19,730 nt of DNA from the NCBI GenBank assembly GCA_944324205.1, contig CALUVK010000008.1, forward strand, positions 1 through 19,730, read 5' to 3'. Both the position numbers and the translations under genes were made by a program. The notes under the pieces are model-generated. The model did not search any database. It saw only the letters and a list, made by a program, of their open reading frames with translations, and was not told where the DNA came from. The DNA comes from Candidatus Gastranaerophilales bacterium. GTDB taxonomy: Bacteria > Cyanobacteriota > Vampirovibrionia > Gastranaerophilales > Gastranaerophilaceae. How positions within the stretch are numbered: position 1 is the stretch's first letter; every line of letters begins with the position of its first letter. This document shows, piece after piece, positions 6,651-14,569 of this stretch.

Positions 6651-6683
6651 ATTAAGCTTCTTTTATTATAAAAGAAGCTTAAT
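6651..6683 (-). terminator. Rho-independent terminator after the Bax-inhibitor-like gene
   Basis: A perfect 15-bp inverted repeat (ATTAAGCTTCTTTTA, loop TTA, then its complement) lies 8 bases after the stop codon at 6691. On the minus strand it is followed by TTTTT (6650-6646). The stem is AT-rich but uninterrupted. The loop also contains TATAAT on the minus strand (6670-6665), so the same bases could serve as the -10 of a promoter for rmuC. Confidence 0.75.
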
Positions 6684-6690
6684 AAAAAAT

Positions 6691-7416
6691 CTATTGTCTG
6701 TCCTGTAGTTTAGCAAGCAGCCTCAATATTTCAAGATAGAGCCAAACGAGCGTCACCATAAGCCCGAATGCACCATACCATTCCATATCTTTTGGAAGCA
6801 TCATCTGTGAACCGCGTTCAATAAAGTCAAAATCAATGATTAGATTTAAAGCAGCTATTACACAAATTACTGCACTTATTGCAATTCCAGCAGGAGTTGC
6901 CGCATTAATCATCGGAACTTGCATATGGAAAAAGCTGCCGATAAAATTTATTAAATACACAGTTGCAATTGACCCTGTAGCAACAAAAACAACACTTCTA
7001 AATTTGTCAGTACATCTTATCATATTTGTTCTATAAAGAATTAACATTGCAAATAAAGCAGCAAAAGTTCCCGCAACCGCTTGAGAGACAATTCCGGGAT
7101 AAGAAGCTTCAAAAGTTGCAGATATTCCGCCTAAAAACAAACCTTCACATACAGCATATACTGGTATCAAAAATTTAGTTCGTGTAAAACAGATTATAAG
7201 CGCCAGAATAAAACCAACAATTGCTCCACCACCTGTAAGCATTAAAGCCAGGTCTGTATATCCCATAGTCATACGTGACCAGACAAAAGCAGCAGCTGCT
7301 ACCAGCAATATCGCTAGGAAAGCCGTAACCTGTATAGTGCCGTTTACTGTCATCGGCTCGCCTTCTAGAACTCTCTCCTGCTCTGCAAATTTTTCGTTTA
7401 ATATAGGGTTTGCCAT
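6691..7416 (-). CDS. Bax inhibitor-1/YccA-like integral membrane protein
   Basis: This inner-membrane protein of 241 aa has seven predicted membrane helices (about 29-49, 57-77, 82-104, 109-129, 140-161, 172-195, 212-234). The signature near the sixth helix is NLIIDFDFIERG (191-202), with Asp195 and Asp197 in the place of the conserved acidic pair, followed by MEWYGAFGLMVTLVWLYLEI (211-230), characteristic of the bacterial branch (the 'Bax inhibitor 1 like' family rather than YccA proper). Related proteins act in calcium leak and stress tolerance; the bacterial role is poorly defined. GGAGG stands 4 bases before the ATG. The gene has its own extended -10 promoter and a hairpin terminator, so it is probably monocistronic. 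Confidence 0.92.
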   Translation of the reverse strand: MANPILNEKFAEQERVLEGEPMTVNGTIQVTAFLAILLVAAAAFVWSRMTMGYTDLALMLTGGGAIVGFILALIICFTRTKFLIPVYAVCEGLFLGGISATFEASYPGIVSQAVAGTFAALFAMLILYRTNMIRCTDKFRSVVFVATGSIATVYLINFIGSFFHMQVPMINAATPAGIAISAVICVIAALNLIIDFDFIERGSQMMLPKDMEWYGAFGLMVTLVWLYLEILRLLAKLQDRQ

Positions 7417-7442
7417 AAAACCTCCTTCTTTCCTTTGATAAT

Positions 7443-7451
7443 ATTATATCA
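7443..7451 (-). promoter_or_regulatory. Extended -10 promoter for the Bax-inhibitor-like gene
   Basis: The minus strand reads TGATATAAT, a perfect extended -10, 27 bases before the start codon, with AAGGAGG between. No good -35 is seen 17 bases upstream (GAATTA). The motif also lies inside TGATA-N6-TATCA, which may be chance in such AT-rich sequence. Confidence 0.6.
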
Positions 7452-7462
7452 TATATTTTTAC

Positions 7463-8764
7463 TTATAATTCATCAGGGAGATCAAAATTTTCATCATTAA
7501 CTTCTCTGAGGAAATTTGTCCAACTGTTATAATATTCTGCCAGTGCTTGTGAGTATCCTATTATTATAGACTTGTAAGATTGTTTCATAACTATTAATGC
7601 CGTAATATCAGATTTTCCTGCCTCATAACTTTCTTTTGAAGTTTCAATTAATTCTTCCGAACTTTTAACTATTTTTGTTTCATAATGATTAAGATTATCA
7701 GCTGCTGTTAAAAATTTTTCATAAGCAGCTCTTACATCTTTTATTGCTTTATTTCTAACCGATTCATATTTTAACTCGGCTTGTTTTAATTTTAATGTTG
7801 CATTTTGAATTTCCGGTGAATAGTTGTAAAAAAGCGGAATATTGATAATACTTGCTCCAGCATATGCACCGTTGTTAAAATTTCCGTTATCTGCATATTT
7901 TGCATTCATATATGCATAACCACCTGCTAATTGTAAATCAGGTATTCTCTGTCGTGTAATCACAGTTAGATTTTTTTCTGCTATATCAATTTCTTGTTTG
8001 CTTATTTGGATATCAAATCTGTTATTAACAGCTTTTTGTACTATTGTATCAAATTCAGGAAACTTATAATTTGGTGGAGGTGTTAACATTTCTTCGAAAT
8101 TATTTTCCTCAGAAAAAATTTTATCCATACTATCGTATATTATGTTATTAGGATTATTTATAACTTTGTTGAAACTTGAAAGAGCTGCTGAAACATTAAC
8201 TCTAGCAGTGTTTACCTGAGTAATTAATTGATTTAGAGCAATTTCAGCTTGTATTGCATCTATATCCGGAGCTTTGTGAGCTTTCACACGAGTTTGTGCA
8301 ATTTGTAAGAGCTCTTCTTGCAAGTCTTTTTGTTGTTCTAATGTATATAAAATTGATTTTGCTGCAACCAGATTGATATAAGCTTCTCTGACGTCCATTT
8401 TTAAATCAAATGTGGTATAGCCAAGATTTTTTTCTGCAAGTTTTAAATTAGACTCTGCTAGATTTTTTCTTGCCTTTCTTTTTGCAATTTCTATATTTTG
8501 ACTGAACCCAAGTTGTTTAGGTTCGCTATTACCGGCGGCTCCCATAAAATAAAAAGCATCAAATTCCGGATTTTGTAATCTGTTTGCGGTTTTTATATTA
8601 TTTTTAGCAATATTGACATCAATTTCTGCGGCTTGTAAATCTATATTATTTTTTAACGCAGCTTTAATAGCTTCATCTAAATAGACTTTTTGTATATTAT
8701 CGGAGGCAATACTAAAAGGGGTGATAAAAATAAATAATATAAAAATAATAAGCAACTTCTTCAT
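7463..8764 (-). CDS. TolC-family outer-membrane efflux channel (stand-alone)
   Basis: The 433-aa protein has a signal peptide (MKK then a hydrophobic run to about 20) and the two-fold repeat of long coiled helices and beta strands of outer-membrane factors. YLDEAIKAALKNNIDLQAA (28-46) is the usual N-terminal signature, and FDTIVQKAVNNRFDIQI marks the second repeat. It would trimerise as a channel for an RND, ABC or MFS exporter. No pump or adaptor adjoins it; the complete RND operon further upstream has its own channel gene. There is no Shine-Dalgarno, and a strong -10 ends only 8 bases before the ATG, suggesting a leaderless transcript. Its length and style fit the CusC/CzcC side of the family, but the substrate cannot be told. 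Confidence 0.93.
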   Translation of the reverse strand: MKKLLIIFILFIFITPFSIASDNIQKVYLDEAIKAALKNNIDLQAAEIDVNIAKNNIKTANRLQNPEFDAFYFMGAAGNSEPKQLGFSQNIEIAKRKARKNLAESNLKLAEKNLGYTTFDLKMDVREAYINLVAAKSILYTLEQQKDLQEELLQIAQTRVKAHKAPDIDAIQAEIALNQLITQVNTARVNVSAALSSFNKVINNPNNIIYDSMDKIFSEENNFEEMLTPPPNYKFPEFDTIVQKAVNNRFDIQISKQEIDIAEKNLTVITRQRIPDLQLAGGYAYMNAKYADNGNFNNGAYAGASIINIPLFYNYSPEIQNATLKLKQAELKYESVRNKAIKDVRAAYEKFLTAADNLNHYETKIVKSSEELIETSKESYEAGKSDITALIVMKQSYKSIIIGYSQALAEYYNSWTNFLREVNDENFDLPDEL

Positions 8765-8772
8765 AATAAAAA

Positions 8773-8781
8773 ATTATATCA
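8773..8781 (-). promoter_or_regulatory. Extended -10 promoter for a leaderless tolC-like mRNA
   Basis: The minus strand reads TGATATAAT, with the final T 9 bases before the A of the start codon. A transcript would therefore begin within 0-2 bases of the ATG. TTGAAA lies upstream with a short 15-base spacer. The bases between are TTTTTTATT, with no ribosome-binding purines. Confidence 0.6.
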
Positions 8782-8801
8782 TAAGTGGCTTTGTTTCAAA
8801 A

Positions 8802-9134
8802 TTAGATACGGCTAATAACCAGTGATAGTATGGAAAGTAATATTGAACCTATGAGTGCGCTTAAGAAACCTTCTACCTCAAATCCTGGTGCAGCCCATCC
8901 TGCAAGCATTAACATGAGAGCATTAATTACAAGGCTAAATAGTCCGAGGGTTAAGATGGTTACAGGAAGTGCTATTAATTGTAATAAAGGTTTGACGAAA
9001 GTATTTATAAGCGCTAATATTACACACACAATCATTGCACTTAAAAAATTTTCTACTCCTATTCCCGGAACAATCCAAGATATGAAAATTATTGAAAGAG
9101 CATATAGAATCCATTTAATGAAAATTTTTATCAT
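8802..9134 (-). CDS. Small membrane protein of the phage-holin-4/YvlD type
   Basis: The 110-aa protein is almost entirely hydrophobic, with four likely membrane helices (about 3-22, 27-48, 53-76, 82-107). The Pro/Gly pattern WIVPGIGVENFLSA...ALINTFVKPLLQLIALPVTILTLGLFSLVINALM is typical of the 'phage holin family' (YvlD-like, Phage_holin_4_2). Despite the name, members are widespread chromosomal genes with no shown lytic role. The ATG at 9134 is chosen over an in-frame TTG two codons earlier because GGAGGAG sits 7 bases before the ATG and would touch the TTG. It stands alone between the tolC-like gene and a small unknown gene. Confidence 0.88.
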   Translation of the reverse strand: MIKIFIKWILYALSIIFISWIVPGIGVENFLSAMIVCVILALINTFVKPLLQLIALPVTILTLGLFSLVINALMLMLAGWAAPGFEVEGFLSALIGSILLSILSLVISRI

Positions 9135-9191
9135 ATTCAATCTCCTCCTCTATAAGATTGTCTTATATGTTTTCATTTTTTTCATTAACGA

Positions 9192-9221
9192 AAAGAATAC
9201 CCCTATATAGGGGTGTTCTTT
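9192..9221. terminator. Bidirectional-looking hairpin terminator
   Basis: A 14-bp stem built around the palindrome CCCCTATATAGGGG (9200-9213) is extended by AAAGAATA/TGTTCTTT with a single G-T pair. Read on the minus strand it follows the stop of the 97-aa gene by 6 bases and runs into TTCTTTTCG. Read on the plus strand it is followed by TTTTTTT. It most likely ends the 97-aa gene and keeps that transcript out of the membrane-protein gene. Confidence 0.75.
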
Positions 9222-9227
9222 TTTTGT

Positions 9228-9521
9228 TTATTTTTTATTTTCATTAATTACATTAAATGGTGTAAAATAGCCTTCACCCATTTCTTTATTTTTAGGAATC
9301 TCCATATTTTGCATTGCTTTTCGGTATTCAGCATATTCTTTTGCATATTTGTCAATTTCTTTGACTTCTGGATCACCCATTAGTGCTCTTGGTGGATAAA
9401 ATTTGTACATATCTTTTTCATTACGAACAAATTCTTCCATTGGATTCACTGCCTTTTTTACTTGCTTTGGGGTAACTTTCTTTGCTTGAAAATTCATTAA
9501 TGATACTTTTGAAACTTGCAT
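9228..9521 (-). CDS. Small hypothetical protein (97 aa)
   Basis: No family is recognised. The protein is charged and soluble, with an N-terminus of MQVSKVSLMNFQAKKV followed by a Lys-rich stretch (17-24), PMEEFVRNEKDMYKFYPP (27-44), an alternating Lys/Glu/Tyr helix (EIDKYAKEYAEYRKAMQNM, 55-73) and GEGYFTPFNVI near the end. There is no signal peptide or membrane helix. AAAGGA lies about 11 bases before the ATG; a later start at Met9 is possible. It has its own downstream hairpin and no operon partner. Confidence 0.7.
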   Translation of the reverse strand: MQVSKVSLMNFQAKKVTPKQVKKAVNPMEEFVRNEKDMYKFYPPRALMGDPEVKEIDKYAKEYAEYRKAMQNMEIPKNKEMGEGYFTPFNVINENKK

Positions 9522-9587
9522 AGTTGTCTTTTCCTTTCTTTTATACTTTGATTAAAACTCGAAAAAATATTTTTTGCTATAAACATA

Positions 9588-9642
9588 AAAAAGACTTATC
9601 AAAACTTTACATTTGAATAACATAAAATTGATAAATCTTTTT
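9588..9642 (-). terminator. Possible hairpin terminator after the 82-aa gene
   Basis: AAAAAGACTTATCAA (9588-9602) and TTGATAAATCTTTTT (9628-9642) form a 15-bp stem with one mismatch and a loop of about 25 bases. On the minus strand it lies about 20 bases after the stop at 9663, and its distal arm ends in a run of T. The stem is weak (AT-rich) and the loop long. Confidence 0.5.
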
Positions 9643-9662
9643 CAACTTCTTTTTATTAAATT

Positions 9663-9911
9663 CTATTCTTCAATAGATAAATTTTCGTTTTCGTTAGCAA
9701 CTTCAAGCAATCTGTATGCAAGATATGCACCTAATGCTACTGCTTTCAAATCGATACCCTCGTCATGTTTAGCGACTTCTAATATTGCGGAATTAATTTC
9801 AGGGTTTTCTTCTTTGAGATATTGTACCATATTTTTTCTCCAGGCTTGAACATCTTGAAAAGCCTCGGAAAAAATCTCTGCAGACATATCTTCTGTTATA
9901 ATCGGAAGCAT
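9663..9911 (-). CDS. Small hypothetical protein (82 aa)
   Basis: Unknown. The product is acidic and mostly helical: MLPIITEDMSAEIFSEAF, then DVQAWRKNMVQYLKEENPEI, then GIDLKAVALGAYLAYRLLEV near the C-terminus. The frame is open for 41 more codons, into the end of the efflux-channel gene, and that extension would add a hydrophobic stretch (NIFSVLFLIGISYIII). The shorter start is preferred because GGAGAG lies about 6 bases before it and a TTGTTT-N17-TATAAT promoter fits just upstream, whereas the longer start has no Shine-Dalgarno. Confidence 0.65.
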   Translation of the reverse strand: MLPIITEDMSAEIFSEAFQDVQAWRKNMVQYLKEENPEINSAILEVAKHDEGIDLKAVALGAYLAYRLLEVANENENLSIEE

Positions 9912-9933
9912 TTTTTCTCTCCTATTTTTAATT

Positions 9934-9962
9934 ATTATATAGGATATTCCGATTAGAAACAA
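9934..9962 (-). promoter_or_regulatory. Sigma70-type promoter for the 82-aa gene
   Basis: On the minus strand, TTGTTT (9962-9957) and TATAAT (9939-9934) are 17 bases apart. Transcription would start near 9927 and leave a leader of about 15 bases containing GGAGAG. It lies just past the stop of the efflux-channel gene. Confidence 0.55.
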
Positions 9963-9975
9963 TACACTAAATATA

Positions 9976-11454
9976 TTAAGAATTCTTTTTTGGTTTATGC
10001 TTAGCTTTTTGATTTTTGTGTTTATCTGTTTCAAGGCTGACTTCGCCGCTTGCGAGGTTTTTGCCTATAACTTTTTCTAAAGTTGCTCTTGCGGAATTGT
10101 AATCAAACATTGTCTGGTAATAAGTCAGCATTGCGTTTTGATACTGGACTTGCGCATCCTGAAGCTCAATTGGATTGCCGACTCCGACCTTATATCTGCC
10201 ATAAGAGAGTTCATAATTTTCTTTTGCCTGTTTTAAACCTAATGTTGCAACAGGAATTTTATTTTTTTGTTCGGTTAAGGAATAATAAGACTCCTGAACT
10301 TCATAGTATATATTATTTTTCGTATTAATAGCATTTGCCTGTTCTTTTGATTGTAATGCCTTTGCTTCTTTTATTTCGTTTTTAATAAGCATACCGTTAA
10401 TTGTCGGGAAATTTAAATATCCGCCGAAGTTGTAACCGTAATTAGATGCCGGAGATTTACCTCCGACCTGAAACTGTCCTTCCAGAGTTATCTGCGGAAA
10501 ATATGATTTTTTAACGAGTTTAACATTTTGTTTTGCTTCTTCTACCTTAACCTCTGCCAACTGAAATTCTGGCCTGCAGTCTTGAGCAGTTTTAATAGCT
10601 CCGTCAAGCGTAATATCACAAGCTTCATATCTTAACCCATCACTCAGCTTATATTTATTTGTATAAGGAAGCCCGATTGTGTTATTTAATTTAGCCATCG
10701 CAATATCTACGGCATTTTCTGCCTGAATAAGAGCGAGTTTTGCATTGCTTAAGTTAACTTCCGCGATTGTTACATCGACTTTCGGCCGGGTACCGGCCTT
10801 GTAGAAAGCTTTTGCCTGATCGTAAAATGCAGTATATTTAACTACAGTATCCTCTGCAACCCGTTTGGCTTCTATTGCGTATTGCAGGTTATAGTAAGCC
10901 TTTTTCACTTCACAAATAACATCATTTACCGTACTTGTGAGCATAATTTTGTAGCCCTGATTATCCAATTTTCTTATTGTAACCTGGTTTTGCGTAACTC
11001 CGAAATCATAAAGCATCTGTGATGCTCCGATTTGGCCGAGAACAAAGTAGTTAAATACAAGATTTCTTCTAAAAACATCTGATAATTGCAGCTGTCTTAT
11101 TCTTGTATATCCTGTCTGCCAGTTAAACTGCGGAAAATACGATGACCATGCCTGCCTTATCCTGGCGTCTGAGGCAAACACATCCTGCATAGCTGCCATT
11201 ATTCTCGGGTTATTACCTAAAGCAAACTTTAGGCAGTCCTCAAGGTTAATATCAAGAGTGTTTTCTACTCCGCCCTTAATTACCGTGACTTCTTCCTGAT
11301 TAATTTTAGGCTCAACATCTTTGCTGTCAGGATACTCTTCTTTTTTAATTTCATTGCCCAAATCCGTATCCTTATGCCGGAAAGATGCGTAACTTGCGGG
11401 CTGCAAGAGAGAGAGTAATATAAAAAATATGATAACTTTCTTAATTTTTGCCAT
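9976..11454 (-). CDS. Outer-membrane channel (TolC family) of the RND operon
   Basis: The 492-aa product has a signal peptide (about 1-23, MAKIKKVIIFFILLSLLQPA), a variable linker, then two outer-membrane-efflux repeats (about 70-265 and 285-475). LDINLEDCLKFALGNNPRIM opens the first; ITLDGAIKTAQDCRPEFQLA opens the second. The C-terminal tail is very basic (KHKNQKAKHKPKKNS). It is the outer-membrane exit duct for the pump encoded directly before it. Its start lies inside the end of the pump gene (14-base overlap), with GAGG about 11 bases before the ATG, so it is the third gene of the operon. Confidence 0.95.
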   Translation of the reverse strand: MAKIKKVIIFFILLSLLQPASYASFRHKDTDLGNEIKKEEYPDSKDVEPKINQEEVTVIKGGVENTLDINLEDCLKFALGNNPRIMAAMQDVFASDARIRQAWSSYFPQFNWQTGYTRIRQLQLSDVFRRNLVFNYFVLGQIGASQMLYDFGVTQNQVTIRKLDNQGYKIMLTSTVNDVICEVKKAYYNLQYAIEAKRVAEDTVVKYTAFYDQAKAFYKAGTRPKVDVTIAEVNLSNAKLALIQAENAVDIAMAKLNNTIGLPYTNKYKLSDGLRYEACDITLDGAIKTAQDCRPEFQLAEVKVEEAKQNVKLVKKSYFPQITLEGQFQVGGKSPASNYGYNFGGYLNFPTINGMLIKNEIKEAKALQSKEQANAINTKNNIYYEVQESYYSLTEQKNKIPVATLGLKQAKENYELSYGRYKVGVGNPIELQDAQVQYQNAMLTYYQTMFDYNSARATLEKVIGKNLASGEVSLETDKHKNQKAKHKPKKNS

Positions 11455-14400
11455 GTTTTTTATCCCTCAATTTCTTAACCAACTCGCCCGTCTTTTGTTT
11501 CATAAGATTAGTTAAAACAAAGAACGCCGGAACAAGAATACTTCCTAAAAATGCAACCGCAAGCATCCCGCCGAATACCGAAACACCTATCGAGTGCCTG
11601 CTTCCGGCACCGGCTCCTTTTGCAAAAACAAGCGGAAGCAGACCTAAAATGAATGCAATATTTGTCATCATAACGGCTCTGAAACGTAATTTCGCAGCCT
11701 GCAAAGCAGCATCTATATAATTCATGCCATCCCGCTCCATTGCATCTTTTGCAAATTCAACAATCAAAATCGCTTGTTTTGTACTCAAACCGATTAACAT
11801 AACAAGTCCTACCTGCGCATAAATATCAAGCGAAAGTCCTGATACATACTGGAAGAATAACGCTCCTAAAAGTGCAACAGGAGAAATCAAAAGTACTGCA
11901 ACAGGTAGAGTCCAGCTTTCATACAGTGCAACCAGAAACAGATATACGAAAGTTAATGCCATTGTAAGCACAGGCCCGATTTGTCCTGCCGATTGCTGTT
12001 CCTGAAGCGAAGTTCCCGACCAGGCAAAGTCCATATCCTTAGGAAGAATTTTATCTGAAATTTCAGTCATTGCTTTCATAGCGTCACCCGAACTAACACC
12101 GTTTGCAGGGTTGCCGTTGATTACAATAGACGGGTACATGTTAAATCTGTTCAAAAGATAAGGCCCTACAATGTTTTCAGTCGTTACAACCGCATTTAGA
12201 GGAACCATTTTCCCCTGTTTGTTTTTAACATAAACTTTGCTAATATCGCCCATAACAGCCCTGAATGGTGCATCTGCCTGCATATAAACACGATAAACAC
12301 GTCCGTATTTATTAAAGTCGTTTATATAAGTTCCGCCGAATTGTGCCGCAAGAGTGTTATATATTTCAGAAACCTCAACCCCCTGCGCCATTGCTTTTTC
12401 TTCCTCGACTTTTACAATAACCTGCGGGAGAGATGACGTGAATGAAGTATACAAGCTTGAAAAAGCCGGATCCTGCCTTGCAACTCTCAAAAGCTCCTGT
12501 GCTTGTGCATACAATTCATCCGAACTTCTGTCACCTTTATCAAGAAGCTGATATTCAAAACCGCCGAACATACCCATACCGCTGATTGCTGGAGGCTGGG
12601 TTACGAATGTGTTTGCTTCCGTATATTTTGAAGTAATAGCATTTGCCTGTTTCATAATACTGTTTATGGAAAGTTTTGCAGATTTTCTCTGTGACCACGG
12701 CTCAAGCCTTACGACAACAAACGCCGTATTTTCACCTGAAAACCCGTTTACCTGCATAACAGATACTACACCGGGAATTTGTGCTAATTCGTCTGCCAGA
12801 TTTTTAACAACACCCGCCGTTCTCGTAAGAGTTGCACCGTCAGGAAGCTGTACCTGAACAAATAACGCTCCCCGGTCTTCATCAGGCAAGAAGCCTGTCG
12901 GAGTGATTTTGAACATAAAGAGAATAAATAAAACGACTCCCAAAAGTACAAGCAAAGTCTTTTTAGGCGCATGGACAAAATATGCAACCGTATGCAAATA
13001 TTTTTCTCTAACTCCGTTAAACCAATCCTCAAACTTCTGGATAAATTCAAAATCAGTCTTTTCATCACCCGATTTAAGAATAATAGAGCATAGCGCTGGT
13101 GAAAGTGTCAGCGCAACAATAGTCGATAAACCGATTGATGTTGCAATACATACAGCAAATTGTCTGTACATTTGCCCTGTAATACCTGTCATAAACGATA
13201 CCGGCACGAATACTGCCATCAATACGAGAGAAGTTGCAACAACGGCTCCGAAAACTTCCTGCATAGTAATTTCAGTAGCTTCACGGGGGCTTTTACCTTC
13301 CTGAATATGTCTCTGGGTATTTTCAAGTACAACAATTGCGTCATCAACAACCAGACCGACAGCAAGCACAAGCCCGAAAAGGATTAGCAGGTTTATTGAA
13401 AAGCCCATAAGAGCCATAAATATAAATACACCTATTAATGAAACAGGAATTGCACAGAATGGAATAAACGCAGCCCTTGCTGTTCCTAAGAAAAGGTAAG
13501 TTACAATACTTACCAGTACAATAGCGAGTACAATTGCGCTTATAACCTCGTGAATAGACTCTCTTACGAATTCGGTAATATCATACTGCACACGGTATTC
13601 CATATCACTCGGGAATTTCCTGCTCAATTCTTTCATCTTCTTTTCAACACGGTTAACCAAATCAATCGTGTTAGCTTCAGGCAATTGCGCAATTGAAATC
13701 ATTGCAGCACTTTTATCAGCAATTGTTACCGATGAATTATAGTTTTCTGCTCCTAACTCAACTCTTGCGATATCTTTAATTTTTACGTTAGAGCCGTCAA
13801 GATTTGATTTAACTACAATGTTTTCAAATTCTTCAACAGTTTTTAAACGCCCCTTTGTCCTTAGCGTAAATTTTAATAATTGCGGGTCATCCATCGGCTC
13901 AACTCCGATATTTCCGGCAGGAGACTGAATATTTTGCGCAGTGACGGCATTATTAACATCCGTTACGGAGACCCCTAAACTGGCCATCTTATCAGGTTTT
14001 AGCCAAATTCTCATCGAGTAATCGCCCGCACCGAATATTGAAACACTGCCGCATCCTTTTATACGTGCAAGCTCGTCTTTAATAAACATGGTTGCATAGT
14101 TTGCGAGGAATAATGAATTATACGTTCCGTTAGGAGAAGTAAGCGCCATCAAAAGACAGCCGGCCCCTCCTGTCGATTTTCTTACTGATAAGCCATAGCG
14201 CCGGACTTCTTCCGGCAGACGGGGAGTTACCAATTGAAGCTGGTTTTGGACGTTTACAAGCGCCATATCAGGGTCAGAACCTACTTCAAAAAACAAAGTC
14301 AGCTTATAAGAACCGTTTTTTGATTCCGAATACATATAGAGCATATCTTCAATACCGTTCAATTGAAGCTCTACAGGTGCTGCTATGGTTGAAGTTATAA

Positions 14401-14569
14401 CGTCTGAACTTGCACCGCTGTAGGTTGCAGTTACGACAACCTGCGGCGGTGTAATTGAAGGATATTCTTCTAGAGGAAGCGTTGTAAGCGAAATCAAACC
14501 TGCAAGTATGATTGCAAGTGAGATTACGATTGCGAGTTTAGGACGTTTAATAAATAAATTACCTGCCAT
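11441..14569 (-). CDS. RND efflux pump, inner-membrane transporter (AcrB/MexB type, HAE1)
   Basis: This is a proton-driven multidrug exporter of 1042 aa, the usual length. An N-terminal membrane helix (about 10-30) leads into the first porter domain (PLEEYPSITPPQVVVTATYSGAS). The proton-relay residues are intact: Asp409 and Asp410 in GLVVDDAIVVLEN and Lys931 in GLSTKQAILIVEFAKD, with the following LRFRAVMMTNIAFILGLLPL segment giving the Arg of the relay. TGFLPDEDRGALFVQVQLPDGA marks the second half. These features place it in the hydrophobe/amphiphile (HAE1) group rather than the heavy-metal group. It shares one base with the adaptor stop (TAATG) and overlaps the channel gene, so the three genes are translated together. 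Confidence 0.97.
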   Translation of the reverse strand: MAGNLFIKRPKLAIVISLAIILAGLISLTTLPLEEYPSITPPQVVVTATYSGASSDVITSTIAAPVELQLNGIEDMLYMYSESKNGSYKLTLFFEVGSDPDMALVNVQNQLQLVTPRLPEEVRRYGLSVRKSTGGAGCLLMALTSPNGTYNSLFLANYATMFIKDELARIKGCGSVSIFGAGDYSMRIWLKPDKMASLGVSVTDVNNAVTAQNIQSPAGNIGVEPMDDPQLLKFTLRTKGRLKTVEEFENIVVKSNLDGSNVKIKDIARVELGAENYNSSVTIADKSAAMISIAQLPEANTIDLVNRVEKKMKELSRKFPSDMEYRVQYDITEFVRESIHEVISAIVLAIVLVSIVTYLFLGTARAAFIPFCAIPVSLIGVFIFMALMGFSINLLILFGLVLAVGLVVDDAIVVLENTQRHIQEGKSPREATEITMQEVFGAVVATSLVLMAVFVPVSFMTGITGQMYRQFAVCIATSIGLSTIVALTLSPALCSIILKSGDEKTDFEFIQKFEDWFNGVREKYLHTVAYFVHAPKKTLLVLLGVVLFILFMFKITPTGFLPDEDRGALFVQVQLPDGATLTRTAGVVKNLADELAQIPGVVSVMQVNGFSGENTAFVVVRLEPWSQRKSAKLSINSIMKQANAITSKYTEANTFVTQPPAISGMGMFGGFEYQLLDKGDRSSDELYAQAQELLRVARQDPAFSSLYTSFTSSLPQVIVKVEEEKAMAQGVEVSEIYNTLAAQFGGTYINDFNKYGRVYRVYMQADAPFRAVMGDISKVYVKNKQGKMVPLNAVVTTENIVGPYLLNRFNMYPSIVINGNPANGVSSGDAMKAMTEISDKILPKDMDFAWSGTSLQEQQSAGQIGPVLTMALTFVYLFLVALYESWTLPVAVLLISPVALLGALFFQYVSGLSLDIYAQVGLVMLIGLSTKQAILIVEFAKDAMERDGMNYIDAALQAAKLRFRAVMMTNIAFILGLLPLVFAKGAGAGSRHSIGVSVFGGMLAVAFLGSILVPAFFVLTNLMKQKTGELVKKLRDKKHGKN

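Noticed and set aside
8802..9134. Phage remnant, because one protein resembles the 'phage holin' family
   Set aside because: This family (YvlD-like) is common on chromosomes, and no other phage gene, attachment site or integrase is in the window.
9663..10034. Longer 123-aa form of the small gene after the efflux channel, which would add an N-terminal membrane helix
   Set aside because: The extension overlaps the end of the channel gene by 59 bases and has no Shine-Dalgarno, while the start at 9911 has one and a promoter. Kept only as an alternative.
12903..13387. Long plus-strand open frames opposite the RND pump gene
   Set aside because: They lie antisense to a highly conserved coding region and have no ribosome-binding site or recognisable protein; shadows of the pump gene.
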